Notes: generated from the letters alone by a model not told the origin. A DNA stretch of 64,000 bases from Apostichopus japonicus (GCF_037975245.1 NC_092567.1:26673376-26737375), one strand, 5' to 3'. Positions 49,330-62,808 are shown, counted from the first letter of the stretch. A program made the numbers and translations.

Positions 49330-49984
49330 CAAGGGCGGCGGAACCGGGGGGGGGCACAGGGGGCACGTGCCCCCCCACTTTTCCTCAGGTTCAAAATGTG
49401 CCCTTTTTCTACATAAAAATTGAGGTGTCTCAAGTGAGCAAGAGGCCAGGGAACCAGAATGAACACTCGGAAAGGGCCGTTTCCGGCCATCTGAGGGGTT
49501 TGTAAAACCAAAAATTTCCTTGTGCGCTCCGCGCCAACCGATGGTGGCGTTCCGCTCAGATAGTCGTGCAGTACAACTTTGCAAATCCTGGCTACGCCCC
49601 TGACTTTTAAGGAATTTCTGTGGGTCCAATTCAAAGCTATTTCGATTGGAAAATATTTGTTAAGATATTAACAAGAAATAAACTCTAATTCGGAAGATTC
49701 CTACATTAGCAACTAGCATGATTTCACCTCATTTTGTCTCAAAAGAAAACTTGTTCCTTGTTTCCCAATTTGCACATTGGATATTGCAGTGCTAGCATGC
49801 ATATTTTCCTTGAGGGGGGGGGGGGGGCGTTGATGGAGTGATGTGTATACGCAAATAAGATAATACAATAAGAGTTATAAAGGGTACTAAATATAAGGCT
49901 GCATCAGTCCAATCGAATTTCTGCAAAGTGCCCTTTGATGTCGGTGCCCCCCCCCCCAGATTAAAAGTGCTTCCGCCGCCCTTG
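49330..49984. mobile_element. hAT-like element, 655 bp
   Basis: Ends CAAGGGCGGCGGAACC and GCTTCCGCCGCCCTTG with an exact 8-bp duplication ATTGGCGC (49322-49329 and 49985-49992). It includes an inverted core module (49468-49565). A sequence near 49590-49602 (GGCTACGCCCCTG) looks like the right end of another MITE whose left end I cannot find. Confidence 0.87.
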
Positions 49985-49992
49985 ATTGGCGC

Positions 49993-51516
49993 ATATCATG
50001 GGGTCCTCTCAAGAACTGTTCATTTATACACAGCAAATATTTTCGTCAGTGCGCTTGTGGTCGATCATGCCCCTAATATTTTCAGCTATCAAGCCCTAGC
50101 TAGATCAGGTGTTCAGGAAGTATTCCTCAGGGGATAAAATATTTTCAGGGTTAGAATGAAAATGCAACACCTTTGTAGGTTGTCCAAAATTTATATAGGC
50201 GGCGCCGGACGCCCCCTGACTGATCTGATCTGCGCACATGAACGTGTGGTTAATGGTTGATTGCAAACATGCAGTAAATAAAATTATTACCATTAGAGGG
50301 CAATAGGTAATAAACCAGAATAGAACCATTTTAAAACGGCTTTTTGTAAAACAGAACAGGTTTCCTGGAATATTTAAAGAATAACCTGTGGGAACACAGG
50401 GACGGCACCAGATGTAACTCCATCGACCATCGGTGTCCACAGTAGGACCTCAACACTCAGATCAAGGAACTTCTGGAAAATTATACAGAAGCAAATTCGA
50501 CGGTGCGTGTCGGAGACATTTTTTATTCCTTGCTGAAGGCAAAAGGAATCCAAGCATTCAACATTTGTGTGTATGTATACGTGTGCGTGTGTGTACGATT
50601 TGTTTGTATGCATGGTCTCGGTGAAAAGATGACTTTGGTTATGCTAATATTCGGCACGTATGTTTCCTTTAATGCAAACATGATTCCTGATTCCAGGTGA
50701 GGACAAAGGTCATCGGAGGTCGATAGGCTTCAAATAGTGAAATCTTTGTAAACAGACTAATTTGATGCTTACTTGGATTGAAAACATATTTGGTATGTAG
50801 GTTCCTCATAATTAGTTAACGATACCTCTTGGTTTTAGTGGAGGCTAAAGGTCAGAGTACGAAAACCTGACATCACTCGTTTTTGGGTTGGATTGCCCCT
50901 CATACTTGGTAAATAAGTTCTCCTTCAATAAATAACAATGTATGTATTACTTAAGTGGAGGTGAACTTTAGATTTTCGTTACAAATTGCATTAATGCAAG
51001 AATACACAATAATGGGTGACATACCCTCTTTCATAGAAAAATCCGCTCTGCACCCCCTCCCACCAAAGAAGTACAATCCGCTCTGCACCCCCTCCCATCA
51101 AAGAAGTAAAATCCGCTCTGCACCCCCTCCCACCAAAGAAGTACAATCCGCTCTGCACCCACTCCCACCAAAGAAGTACAATCCGCTCTGCACCCACTCC
51201 CACCAGAAGTAACCAGGATCCGCAGTATGTGCAAAAGATTGAATAATTTTGAATTAAGAAGTAGGCCTACACACCTAAAATCATTGTGTGTTGTTTAAAT
51301 ACTTTTGAAAACTCGGGCCTTTGTAAGTCATATTCTGTCTTTCCTTTCAATGATGACTGCCTGAGTACCATCAGCACAGCCTGTAACTGTGATCGTAGGT
51401 GTCATCATGTACTGTGTTGTTGTGCAAAGCAACACAGTACTTTGTATATTTGCAATGCTCCATCACATGTTTACACTAAATAACCAGCGATATAGTGTAG
51501 GACATGTTCGTGAAAT
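49993..51516. other. Intergenic DNA, no gene recognised
   Basis: Mixed AT-rich sequence with a 35-bp minisatellite at 51040-51208. A minus-strand segment near 50400-50480 has plausible splice borders and an open frame, but I could not support a protein family for it. Confidence 0.35.
51040..51208. repeat. 35-bp minisatellite, 5 copies
   Basis: AATCCGCTCTGCACCC followed by CTCCCACCAAAGAAGTAC repeats every 35 bp. Confidence 0.95.
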
Positions 51517-52705
51517 TCATGGAGCAGCTTTGCAAGCCGTTGCATACTTACTTACATTAGCCTGAAGTATAGATGTTGACTGTCTTCGCATGAATAGGGT
51601 GTCTTCTGGTTCCTCAATAGAGACATTCGCATTTGATTCTGTTTCTCTGCAAGATAGCCCGACGTGCCCATTTGAATTGCAGGCAATTTGGATTGTTATT
51701 CCAGTCCCTCTTCTTCGAATCCGACTGAAGAATGACTCCAAGTGGTGCTAGGACATCTTAAAGGTGCAGATACAGTGAACAGGCTGAGGATCAGTGAGAA
51801 GGTTATGGTATAATTCAGTGACTGACTCCCAGTGGTGCTGGGACATCTTAAAGAAGCAGATACAGTGTACAGGCTGAGGATCTATGAGAAGGTTATGGTA
51901 TACTTCAGTGACTGACTCGATCGTCACCATGAAACATACCCAAGCGATATTCCTTTAGTCAATTGGTCGTCCGCGGTATCTTTGAGTACACCCTAGTACT
52001 TCCCTGTTCCATCAGCTATGTTCGTCTGGCAGGATGGTTGGATGAACTCATAGGCTGCTTATAGCCTTCAACACGAGATTCCTGGAGTGCATGAAATCGA
52101 ACAATTTGTCCATCATACGAATGAACTCAATTGACTTTTCACTGCCAGGGAACTGAGGAAGATGTAGATCATCTCTTGAGAAATCGATCGCATCTGAGAC
52201 TTCAGTTTGTTCGTTAAGTTCAAATTGTCATTTTGTTGAATTTCGTCCAGTTTCTCGATGTATGACCATATTATTGGTGAAAGGAATTCCGAACCAATAT
52301 GACAAGATGGCAGGTATCAAAAGTGAAGTTTACCATTTCATTCATGTTTTGGATGTGTGAAATAGTTTCTTTGTCCCCCTGTGGTGACTGAACACCCTAA
52401 CAAATTGGCACATACTATCCCCAGGACGACCAGTCTAGCTTCTGTCAGAATCGAGCTGCTTTACAATAACAGCCTGTATAGCACCAGGCAAGTGATCTAC
52501 CACATTATAGGCTACAGGCAATTTCCAGTTACTGGTTAGGCCAACAGCCATGAACACAAGGGCTTCTGTAGCAAGGCTGTCACTGTCGGATGGCAGGATA
52601 TTGCAGCAGTCAACAAACCCGTCACACTTACCATCTTTGGGATCATTTAAACTTCTTTCTTTAGAGCCATGGCATCAAACATGAGTGTACAGGTCTTCTG
52701 AAATG
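51517..52705 (-). pseudogene. Decayed P-element / THAP9-type transposase
   Basis: Scattered minus-strand segments keep the family's order across several frames. Around 52644-52700 is MFDAMALKKEV. Around 52450-52640 are SLATEALVFMAVG and NWKLPVAYNVVDHL, from the RNase H-like catalytic region. Around 52050-52260 are SEKSIEFIRMMDKLFDF and MHSRNL. Around 51700-51760 are FKMSQHHLESFFSRIRRRG, matching the C-terminal block of P-element and THAP9 transposases. Frameshifts and stops separate them, and a 90-bp segment (about 51741-51920) is duplicated in tandem, so no intact transposase can be made. I did not find a THAP zinc finger. P-like transposases are known in several deuterostomes. Terminal repeats were not identified. 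Confidence 0.7.
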
Positions 52706-53053
52706 GTTTGTCTGATACTATCGTTTTCAAAGATTCTGTTGCTCCCTGTCAGGATGCTGTGCTACAGTTCAAAGCAGCACCCCAATATCATATGATGCTT
52801 GGATGAGGTAGAGGTAGGTACTGACGCAGGAATACATATCAGCCTGGGCACTAGTGCAGGTTAACAGCAAACTGTTCTTAAATTTTTAGAGTACCGGTGT
52901 CCATGTTTTCAGTAAGTATAACAGCTAGGCCTGGGCAATCACGAATACTAGCACTGCGGTTAGGAAAGGCCTAGCCTAGGCCCTAGCCTAGGCCCTAGCC
53001 TGGACCGAAACTCTTGACAACAGCTTGCTTTTTCAACTTTATATATGCATTTT

Positions 53054-53275
53054 AGATCCTTCCGCAAGCAGGAACTCGCGAAGAAGCCTCATTGGCTTAT
53101 CAAAGCGGCAAGCTGACCGAAGTCAGTCTCTTAGATTCTTATTTAACGTCCATGATTATGAATTGTCAATTGTCAACAACTCTGTAACTGGACGACATAT
53201 ATTAATTTTGGAGTGACTTGAACTGGTGACCTTGTGATTGGAAGGCACCGGCGTTAACCACTTAGTTAATACTCC
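53054..53275 (-). mobile_element. tRNA-derived SINE, copy 2
   Basis: Aligned with 48236-48459 over its full length. The B box has drifted to AGTTCAAGTCA and the A box region to ACTAAGTGGTTAA, so this copy is more diverged in the promoter and probably older. Confidence 0.83.
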
Positions 53276-53943
53276 TCCATTGAGCTATCATTTCAACTTT
53301 AACGAGACTTCACATATGACAATATCCTTAGCTCCTTACTTTTGAAAGGAAATACCACTTCCTTTATGTCTCCGGTTGATGCAACCGTTTGCAAGACAGG
53401 TTTCGTGCAAGTTTCTACGAACGACTTTACGACAGTTTGGTCAGTTGGTAGTAACATTACTGTGTTGAACGTAAACAGTAAGCAGACGACGTTAACATGT
53501 TGCGCAATTTGCCTGGTTTGGTATAATGGCGCCGGAATCTCCATGCCGGAACAGCTATTTTGGGCAGACCTCCCTCTAATTTTTATATCGTGCTCTATGG
53601 TTAAACATGACGTTAACTGACGTCACGCATGACCTTTCGCCTTCAGTAATTATTCATTATTTGGGATGTCACGCTTAGTCCACTAATATATACGAGTAGA
53701 AGTTGTTCTTGATACGTTATATATGTTTCAAAAAATAATAATAATAACAATAAAATAAAATAAGGGCTAGTAATGTGTCTATAACTACTTACTTTCAAGT
53801 TATCCTGACTTTAAAATATGCTAATTCTATGCATGGACGGTCCCATTAAGGTGAAATTGATGATGACGTCAGCTCCTAAGTGCAGGCCTAAAAGTTAATG
53901 GAACTAGTCTTTCCGAATCACTTCTCTAAACAGATTTAAGCAT

Positions 53944-56062
53944 ATGACCGGAATAAAGATGACATGTTCAAACTTAACAATGAAGTTACATCGACAGTCG
54001 TGGTTCTACCTGATGTTCTTGTTGCTCGTGATATTTTTAGTTCTTTTTAGCATGTCATTGAGTTCTCGTCTGCTAAAGCTACAGGCAAACCTGCGATCCA
54101 GTGCCGTGACCAGTGAGAGCAGTGGTCTGCTAGTGAGTATCACAAAGTGACCATTAAAGTATTATCTCACATTCCGTTCCTTCATTTCTTCATTCTGTTC
54201 TTATATAACCTTTCTTTCTTTGTTTGTTATTTCTCTCCATTTTACCGAATATCTTTTTATCAATTTCCTTTCCTAATTGAAAGGTATAACAAAGTATACG
54301 CAAACTGACATCTGTGAATGATATGAATTGTAGCTCACTGCCAGGGGGCTCACCCCACTTCCTTCACCCCCCCTCCCCTCCCCCACCCATACACACACAT
54401 ACACCGGCAATTAGAGTAATACAAACATTCCATTTAAGGTACACAAATATATAACATGTACAACCTAACCTATCGAAATTCTTCACATTGTTTCAAATTT
54501 GGCGAAACATAGCAACATTTGGCATCAAAAAACCCTCAGTATTATCAACATCCCCCCTCCCACTGGACGACCTAACAACTCCCCGAACCCCTGCGCGAGC
54601 ACACACACACACAATACAGAAAGGGCGGTTGCGCCGCTTTCCATACTATACTTATACACTCTAGACACACAACTGAGCAAATGGGTTAAACTGCCCGACA
54701 GTGTTATGTCTAACACGCCCCTTTCCAATCCTCCATTGGTAAATTAGGCACCGGGCAATAACAAGCATATATAGGCTATATTCTTTATCTGAGAACACTG
54801 TAAAACTGACTACAAGTTTTCAAACTGACATTTGTGAACAGAGAAAGCAACCAGCTCAGTTGAAAGAAGCTCCTTTGGAAGAACGATGTCAGGAACTTAG
54901 GACTTTGAATTATTCCCGTGTTAGTAAAAAAAAATTATCTTTGATCGTTTTAAATTTGCTGAATAATTTCTCAGTCGGTTTTCCTATCTTCATTTTCTAA
55001 TACTTTGATTACAAATGGAATGTACTTTTCACGTCACGAATCACGCAGATGTTCATATGTTCATATTGTTGTATGATGTTCATATTATGTATCTGTTATT
55101 ACCACCAGCATCTTTTAGGGCTGGAAAAGAGCAATGACAACAGATATGAAACGGTATGGAGCGTGTGTAAGGAGAATATTGGAAATCACATTCAACACCG
55201 ATCCATAATTGATGACCCACCTCCAAATATTCTCGTTGACATGGAACATAAACTTATGTACTGTTCAGTACCTAAAGCTGCTTGTTCCAGTTGGAAGACA
55301 CTTTTCTTTGAACTAAGGGGAATTAATGTTACCAACAGTGTCCATAGCAGAGCAAAGAAAGAGTTAACCTTCTTGCATCAGTTATCGATCAACAGGCGAT
55401 GGGAGGTTCTACGTAGCTTCACTAAATTTATGATAACCAGAAACCCGTTTTTGAGGATTTTGTCCGCTTATCGAAACAAAATCCAACCAAACGGTACTTA
55501 CGAACAACTGAATGCAGATTGGAAACCGTACCGATGGCGGGAAATAGTGGGCAGGCCTATTATAGAAAAATATTATGGTAACGACGTTGCCATGGAGATG
55601 ATGACTAATAAAGACAAATATAACGTCACCTTTAGCGATTTCGTGAGATTTTTAGTGGACTTTCCTGACCTTCAAGCATCAAAAGATGTTCACTGGATGG
55701 ACATCAATAGTCTTTGCTACCCTTGTGACGTCAACTATGACGTAATTGTAAAATTTGAATCCATGGCAACGGAAATGCAGCTAGTATTTGAAAAGGCTGG
55801 ACTGGAAGCCAACTTACCAGAAGTCAGTCAACACTCCACAAACAGTTCGAGCATAGCCCAAGCTGTAGAGTATTATAAGACCCTACCACCTGATGTCGTA
55901 ACAAGGCTGTACAACCGCTATTATTATGACTTTACTGTATTTGAATACGACGCAAATCTTATTTATCCTGGTATTACAGACTTGAGGGCTCATCTGGAAA
56001 GCAGTGCTTCTTCACTGAGCACGACTACCCTCACTAAAGATGACAATAATAAAAATATTTAA
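53944..56062 (+). CDS. HNK-1-family carbohydrate sulfotransferase (CHST8-14 type), 3 exons
   Basis: Exons 53944-54132, 54842-54923 and 55119-56062 join in phase to give 404 aa. Residues about 20-40 are a hydrophobic anchor preceded by basic residues, the type II topology of Golgi sulfotransferases. A Cys-containing stem follows. The catalytic domain (Sulfotransfer_2) lies in the last exon, as is usual in the family. The 5'-phosphosulfate loop is CSVPKAACSSWK (about 139-150) and the 3'-phosphate motif is TRNPFLRILSAY (about 197-208), both needed to bind PAPS. Family function: transfer of sulfate from PAPS to sugars on glycoproteins or glycosaminoglycans in the Golgi lumen. The acceptor sugar cannot be told from sequence. 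Several N-glycosylation sequons occur (NVT, NGT, NSS). An upstream Met at 55049 also opens the last exon, but it lies in the intron's 3' region and lacks the stem. Confidence 0.88.
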
Positions 56063-56276
56063 AAAAAATATAAAAAAACAGAACGAACCATCAATCGATC
56101 ACAGAAAATGGATGATTCGTGCGATTTTCATTGGTCTATTGGACATAGTGACGTCACTTTGGGTTGCCCTGAGGTGAGGTGTCTGGTTGGGGTTTACATA
56201 GACTGAGTACATGCAGACCTCAATATTTCGCTACAATATGCAATACAATTAACATGAATGTTGTAGCGTAATTATC

Positions 56277-56282
56277 AATAAA
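56277..56282 (+). promoter_or_regulatory. Candidate poly(A) signal of the sulfotransferase gene
   Basis: AATAAA about 215 bp past the stop codon. Positional inference only. Confidence 0.35.
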
Positions 56283-59200
56283 TATATACTTAGATATGTA
56301 GACGTCTCGAATTCTCAAAATTTGATTTCGACTAAGGATTTTGCTTAGCCTATAACTGTTGTGATTCTCGAAGCCACTAAGACATTTTAGAAATGCATTC
56401 AATATAATATATAGCCACATGATACTGGATTTAAAAGCTAGACAGGTATCTGTATATATCACAAATGCAACATTTAGGACCACACCAATGGTCTTTAATA
56501 TAACTCTAAATGAAGCTGCCCCTTTGTTGTTTGAAACTTGTAAAATAAGTAAAAATGTAACTTAATTTCTTGTTGTAATTGACAGACAGAACTATAGGTC
56601 AGAAAGAAGTCTCATTCTGGAGCAACATTCTTTCGAATTCTTACAGCTCATAGCTCAATTCATTCCATTCTTCTCGCAAACTATATTCACAGCGTTTGAT
56701 ATGCGCCAATGTTGCTAAAATGGTTGGCGTTCTTCATAAACTAAACGCGTCATTCTTGTACTGTGCACACTCCTTTTCTCTATAATGTAATATCTACTAC
56801 ACAGGGTATATATGATTAATATTGGTTATATATTTCATTGTGTTGCTTCTTAAAGGAAGAAGACATATGTTGTACATGTCTCGTAATATGAATATTCATT
56901 GTTCTTTATAAAACAACGTTGAAGCTGCTTTCAAGAAGTGTATGTATCCATTGTGTCGCTTCTTAAAGGAGATTAGAAATTGAGTTTGTTTGATACGATC
57001 AATGTTGTGTTTATCATGTAGTTAGACTGCATGATTCCCTGAAACCCTGAAGGCAACATTGAAGGAACCGAAAATATGTTCTTGTTTGATATATTTTTAA
57101 AGTGGGTATGTCTGTTACCGTGCTGCTTCAAATAAGCTCGTTTGAGATGGTCAATGTTGAGGGAAGTTATATGATTTCGTCGAGCCAAGTCCGGAATGTG
57201 ATAGCCTATTCCGTCCCTCATTTTACAAGGTCAGTCTGTTGTCAGTGACTCGAACTTCCAGCGAACGAAAGAAAGGCAGATTTACTTCAATTTCTGAGTC
57301 TGACTATTTAAACATAATGGCTGCCAACTCTATGAAGAAATAAGTTGATCTGACAATTCTTAATCGTTTTCATATTTTATTGGAATAAAACTTGTCGATA
57401 AATATGATAAAGACAAATATCTTTATCGGTAATAAGAAGACCCCATATTTATGACAATTATTAAGATCCATATACACTTGTATCATGATAAAAAGATCAT
57501 CAATGGATCGAATACTCATAATAATAAAAACGATCAATACATGCCATATAGTCAATCTAACTCTGTCATAATCAATAATTATCCTCAAGTTCTTATCGAT
57601 CATATTTCATTACCTGTAGTATTATCAAAGCAGACCTATGTATCAGTTAATGTGATCCTTTACTACGATTTCACAATCAAGGTCACTTAATATAAGTCTA
57701 CATCCGTAATCGATGAAATCAATAATCAATAAAGATTCATCAATAAGATGGATCCTACCATAAGAATTCAACTATCCTTGTCTATCATATTCCATAACTT
57801 CGCTGCATATTGTTATCAATAAGAGCCGTATACTTAACTTATAATCAATAAGATCAATATCTTCGCAATCCATTAGATCCATATTTAACATAATCAATCA
57901 TTTCCGTACATCATATAACTTACCAGTGAAACAGGTTCAACTTAGGATTTATCAAAAGTAATGCTTTCTTCAAAGTTTGCATTAAGTAAGGGCGCCCTCT
58001 TTAGCATTACTTCAAAACTAAGTTGGATATCAAAGTCCAAAAGAAAATATTAATAATAACTTTCTGTATGACACGAGTTCTAGGATCAAACGTTTGAGTT
58101 ATGTAAGTTAAGCTCGAGTCACGTGGCGTGTAGGATGCACAAAAAATAGTAATATATGACAAATATAAAGAAATCAAATAAGGCGAAAATTCTAAATTGA
58201 CTTTAATTTGAAGGTCACTAACAATTGATGAGCAGGGAAACCTTCAATACCATCAAATGATTTCTTAGAAAGTCTGAAATTAAAACATAGTAATACAATC
58301 AAAAAAAATTATGTTGTTCTTCGTAATTATTTCAACAAACCATTTTTCGTTTTTGCTTCTCTTCTAATAGAATACTTGAGCCAAATCAAAGCTAGAAATG
58401 AAACGGAACAAATTTTCCCTCCCATACACTTTTTCTCGTGCCCCGAAAATGCACCAAAATTCACCCAAATACTTATTTTCTAATTTTCTGTTGTAGCATA
58501 TGCAATGCAATAAACCAAAAGTGTTGACCTATGGCGGGAAAGAAGTGTGGACATTAGGCATTATCGATACAGAACTCAATGATTTAGCTAGCCCATTGAG
58601 TATTTTATCCTTTGCTTTCAAATGCATTGATTTGTGTCAGGTCTAAACCATCTTCCTGATCTAGTCACTAAAGTGCAGTGGCAGTATTGCACTGCATTTT
58701 TTCATTTGTTTCTCATTATTATGGTTGAGCTTAAAATGATCAACATCCCCCCCCCCCTTTTCGATCACCACAAAGGACACAGCTAATGACATAAAGTGGC
58801 AGGTTGAAAAATGTTATTATCATCATCCAAAACAAAATAAATAAAAAATAAAACCGAGGATTGAAAAACCACCACCGTCAATAACGAATATGATATTTTC
58901 TTCTATATTGTTAATGTAAATGAGTCATATGTATATGTATTAGTTACTATAACTGTCAACCTTAACACAAAACGTTATCGCAAGAGATGGATATTAATAT
59001 ACCAATCGTGACAAGCTAAAGATAAGTTTTACTGAGTTAATGTCCCATGCATCATATCTTGTAACTGAAGTATTTTTACATCGATATAGCGAAAGGCTGA
59101 AGCTACAGCAACACGCGGGAAGATAGATTTTGAAATTATATATCGAAACGCCTCAGTTATTCCCAAAGGACCCTCTGCCTATCGCCTTGATCGTCTTCCA

Positions 59201-60056
59201 AAAATGCAACGCGCCAAGTAAACTGTTGTTTATGACTACATAATACGCTCCAGTTAGTTTACTAGTAGTGTACGTCGTAGATTTACTTTATGAATATTCA
59301 CGACTCCCAATAGAAAAAAGACCGCCAAGTGTTCTACTCCCCTAGAGTTAATTGAAAGCACATACTCTCTGCTGAGGCAGTGTTAACTTACGTCGTAGAC
59401 CTGGGACTCCAGACTCAAGTTGAGGTCTCATTTAGGAGAGAGTTTGAAATCTCTTTCTGATCACAACTAAAAAAAAGTTGGGATTTTTAGAAATATTGAA
59501 ATTACTGCTAGGATGTAACTTTAGAACTTTAAGAAAATAAGACAAGACGAATCCATTTGGGATTAGGGGGATTACTAGACGAGAAGAGGTTAGATTAGAT
59601 CAACAAAGCTAGAAGCGGTAGATTATTAAGCGTCTCTTTTTGTTTTGGAAATCATTTGCTTGAAGAGGCCTGTCTCCACTAACAACTTTGTGACATAATT
59701 TTTTTTTGCTCGCTCCGATAGTTTTTTTGGTACTCAAACTGCGGCTCTCCGGGTGATTGTTGACATAGGCTAAGGTGTTACATTGTATTAGATAACATGA
59801 TACGCGAATAACTTTGGGTTGTTGATTCAACCAGCGTAAACTACACAGTGCCTTTAAACCTCGTATCACCCTGGAATACATTGTGCTTCGCTCCCTCGCT
59901 TCCCCCAAGCGTACTGAACGGGGAAGGCGAAGCGCAGACGACAAGCCAAAGTTCGATAACGCGGGATTGAAAAACAAACGTAGCGACACAGGCGGTGCTC
60001 ACGTGAACAAATCAACCATCACAGCTCATCCTTCTGAATCAAGGAAAAGACAGAAA
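56283..60056. other. Intergenic DNA between sulfotransferase and tetraspanin
   Basis: AT-rich, with many ATCAATAA-like motifs between about 57430 and 57930 and two diverged copies of a TTGTGTCGCTTCTTAAAGG-type block near 56840 and 56950. No exon or mobile element with paired ends was recognised. The last ~180 bp is GC-richer and probably includes the tetraspanin promoter and 5' UTR. Confidence 0.4.
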
Positions 60057-60125
60057 ATGGCCGTTCGCGGAGGTTGTATTTTCCTTGTCAAAATTCTTCT
60101 GTTTATCTTCAATTTCATTCTCTGG
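60057..60125 (+). CDS. Tetraspanin, first coding exon (gene incomplete here)
   Basis: The Met at 60057 opens 23 codons, ending at a GTAAGT donor (60126). The peptide has a short cytoplasmic head, a Cys next to the membrane, then FLVKILLFIFNFILW. The KxLLFxFNFxxW pattern is the hallmark start of tetraspanin transmembrane segment 1, and in many tetraspanins the first coding exon ends near this point. Tetraspanins are four-pass proteins that organise membrane microdomains and bind partners such as integrins. The remaining segments and the CCG-containing large loop were not found before 64000, so the first intron is probably long. The subfamily cannot be assigned from one exon. Confidence 0.75.
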
Positions 60126-60481
60126 GTAAGTTAAAATTCATAACATATCTTCCATTATAATTCATGTCAAAGTAATGACAAGCACCTTTTCGCCTTCTCG
60201 TAATTGCGGTCGCACAGGAAAGGAAGTGTGCGTTTGTTATTTCTGTCGTTTCCGTTAAGCCAACGTGACCGCGTTTATTATACTTTGATATACTTGTGGC
60301 TTTTAGTAACGTTGATTTTGATTGCCTCGGTCTCAATGCTAGTAAGAGATCTTAGCCACGGGATCTGACAATATGACGGTATATTCATACGAACCTGTTG
60401 ACAAGCCGTGTATCGACTCTCTCATAAACATGTGTAATGTACATTGGATTATGGAGGCCTACAGCATGAGGTATATATATA

Positions 60482-60528
<47 letters not shown>

Positions 60529-61139
60529 GGAAAATAAAACTAGCGTCCATGGTTAGGCTATAGTATTAATGTTATTTCATTAAGTAATTCAATCTATGAG
60601 CAAAATTGTACTTCTTCGTTTCCGGTGTTCAAAAGTTTTTAGGTTTAAGGGCTACGGTACTTAGTAAGAACCAAAAATCGCAGGATAGATATTATTTGAA
60701 TTAAAAAATGAATGAAATACGAACAAATCGTCTAGAAAGAATTTATTTATCTGCATTTAGCCAAAAATGCATATCAATTACTGTTAGTTATATGTCCATT
60801 GAATGTGCATCAGGACCACACTTCACCGGTAACATATAAACTTCGTAATTTATAAGTCACAAAGGGATTAAAAGTCATAAAGGGATTAAAATCGATGTTA
60901 AGATGCTGTTATGGTCACATAACGTGCGATAAAGTATTAATGTAGCACATCTTAAACACCCCTATACACAAATTGCGAAAATGATAAATGTCTTCTTATC
61001 TAGTACAAGCACCCCCACCCCCCCCCCCCCACACACACACACACCTCAGCGACCCGAGAAAGAAGAACGCAAAATTCGGCTTTGGGTAGTAGTCCCCTTC
61101 ACTTTTTGATCATCATCTGAAAACTTGAAGGTCAAATAT

Positions 61140-61350
61140 CATTGGCATCGTATTGACAGATTCACGCAGACTGCATATTCATGAAGTTGATGAACCCTCG
61201 GGTACCATTATACAAGCTAGTAAGTATCGGGTTGAATAATGTCATCGGCCTCGTATTGACAGATTCACGCAGACTGCCTATAATGCATATTCATGAAGCT
61301 GATGAACTCTCGGGTATCATTATATAAGCTAGTAAGTATCGTGTTCAATA
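61140..61350. repeat. ~110-bp tandem duplication, 2 copies
   Basis: CGTATTGACAGATTCACGCA occurs at about 61149 and 61252, each followed by a related CATATTCATGAAG and CAAGCTAGTAAGTATCG or TAAGCTAGTAAGTATCG block. The copies differ by substitutions and an 8-bp insertion, so it is older than the minisatellites. Confidence 0.85.
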
Positions 61351-62730
61351 ACCATCTGATCTATTCCCCCATAAATTATCTCCACTAAATTCTGTTCTTA
61401 CATATGATAAGACAGTTGCTTAGCAACAACAGATGACGTCAGGGTTTGTAACGACGTTAATTTTTTAAGTCAACCGACCGAGTCAAGCATGTTTAATGTA
61501 TCATAAATACAATCCATCATAAACTGTTACGTGCTGATAAATGTTAAAGGTCACTTGTGGTCGATTATAATATATGGTTCCCATCTTTGGGGTCCATTTC
61601 TAAAATAGCTTCCATCCGATCCCGTAAGTTGACGTCTTTGCATTTAAACCTATTTGTGTTGATGATATGTTTATCTTTCCAATTAAACAATGTAACGTAG
61701 AACTTGTTACTCAACGGAACAGATATCATGAACAGAGAGAGAGAAATCAAAAGACGCGCCTGGGTTTTGTATTTAAAATTAAAACTCATTCGTGTGTGTT
61801 TGTTTTAATTGACCTGACCCGGAAGTACAACACAGATGTCCGCAGTTTTGAATAATGTGACACTATTTTATATAATCATGTTGGTCAACCTATTATGTGT
61901 TAATTCTGATTGATCATGATTAGTAAATGTCGTTTCACGGTGGATCATACTATTGAACCTATTTAATGTGATACGCTATCACCACGTGACCAGTTGTGTG
62001 GTCTTTGTAGAAGAGGCACGGACATTCGTGAAGAAATTGTTAGTTAAAAACCTTTCTTGAACCAGAGGATCCTTATATACCAACGCCAGTACAATACGTA
62101 ACAAGTTACAGAGGATGGGGAAGGGGCGGAGTGAGGGAGGGGAGGGTAGATTGCTTAATCACAAAGGTATTTACCGTACACAACATTTATTTCAACCAAT
62201 ATATCGTAATAGAATATATTCTTGAATTAATCTGAGGTATATGTTTGTCCATAATGCAGTATACAAAACGTTTCTTAGATTAACAAAGAATTGATATTTT
62301 AGATCTTGAAAGCTTTCTACGAATATCGAATAATCGGAAGATAATTTAATACATGTATCTTAACTTACGAAACACATGGGAGACATGCGAGCTCTAATGT
62401 CAACTGAACAAAACCAAAAAGCTCAAATGTCTCATTTACGTATTCAAATTCTATGGTAACCGTCCCTCAAAATAAACACCAAATGTACATCCAGGCAGGC
62501 GTGCATGCGCATATATGTCCCTGAACTAACAGTATACAAACTTGCACAGATTTTTCAAGTTCACTTTGCATAAGGAATATTTAATTACAGGCAGCCGAGA
62601 GCGGTTTATTATATTAAAACAATCTAGAACACCCTCCATGCGAGTTTGAGTCGTGTTCGCCGAAGAAAATCAATAAAAGATCTATGATGAAAAAGAAATA
62701 AAATTTTGATTGAAAATTTTCGGTTTCGAA

Positions 62731-62731
<1 letters not shown>

Positions 62732-62804
<73 letters not shown>
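62732..62804. repeat. (TA)n microsatellite
   Basis: About 36 TA dinucleotides without interruption. It creates spurious tyrosine/isoleucine-repeat ORFs on the minus strand. Confidence 0.97.

Positions 62805-62808
<4 letters not shown>

Noticed and set aside
50374-50613. Minus-strand segment with exon-like borders, vaguely esterase-like (PMVDGV)
   Set aside because: One short motif and no neighbouring exons. Insufficient to name a gene.
53299-53544. 81-codon minus-strand ORF, possible first exon diverging from the sulfotransferase gene
   Set aside because: A possible GTAAGG donor exists, but there is no recognisable domain and no downstream exon.
55049-55118. Alternative hydrophobic N-terminus for the sulfotransferase starting at 55049
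   Set aside because: The segment includes the pyrimidine-rich region before a good acceptor at 55117-55118. The upstream exons supply an anchor and stem and join in phase.
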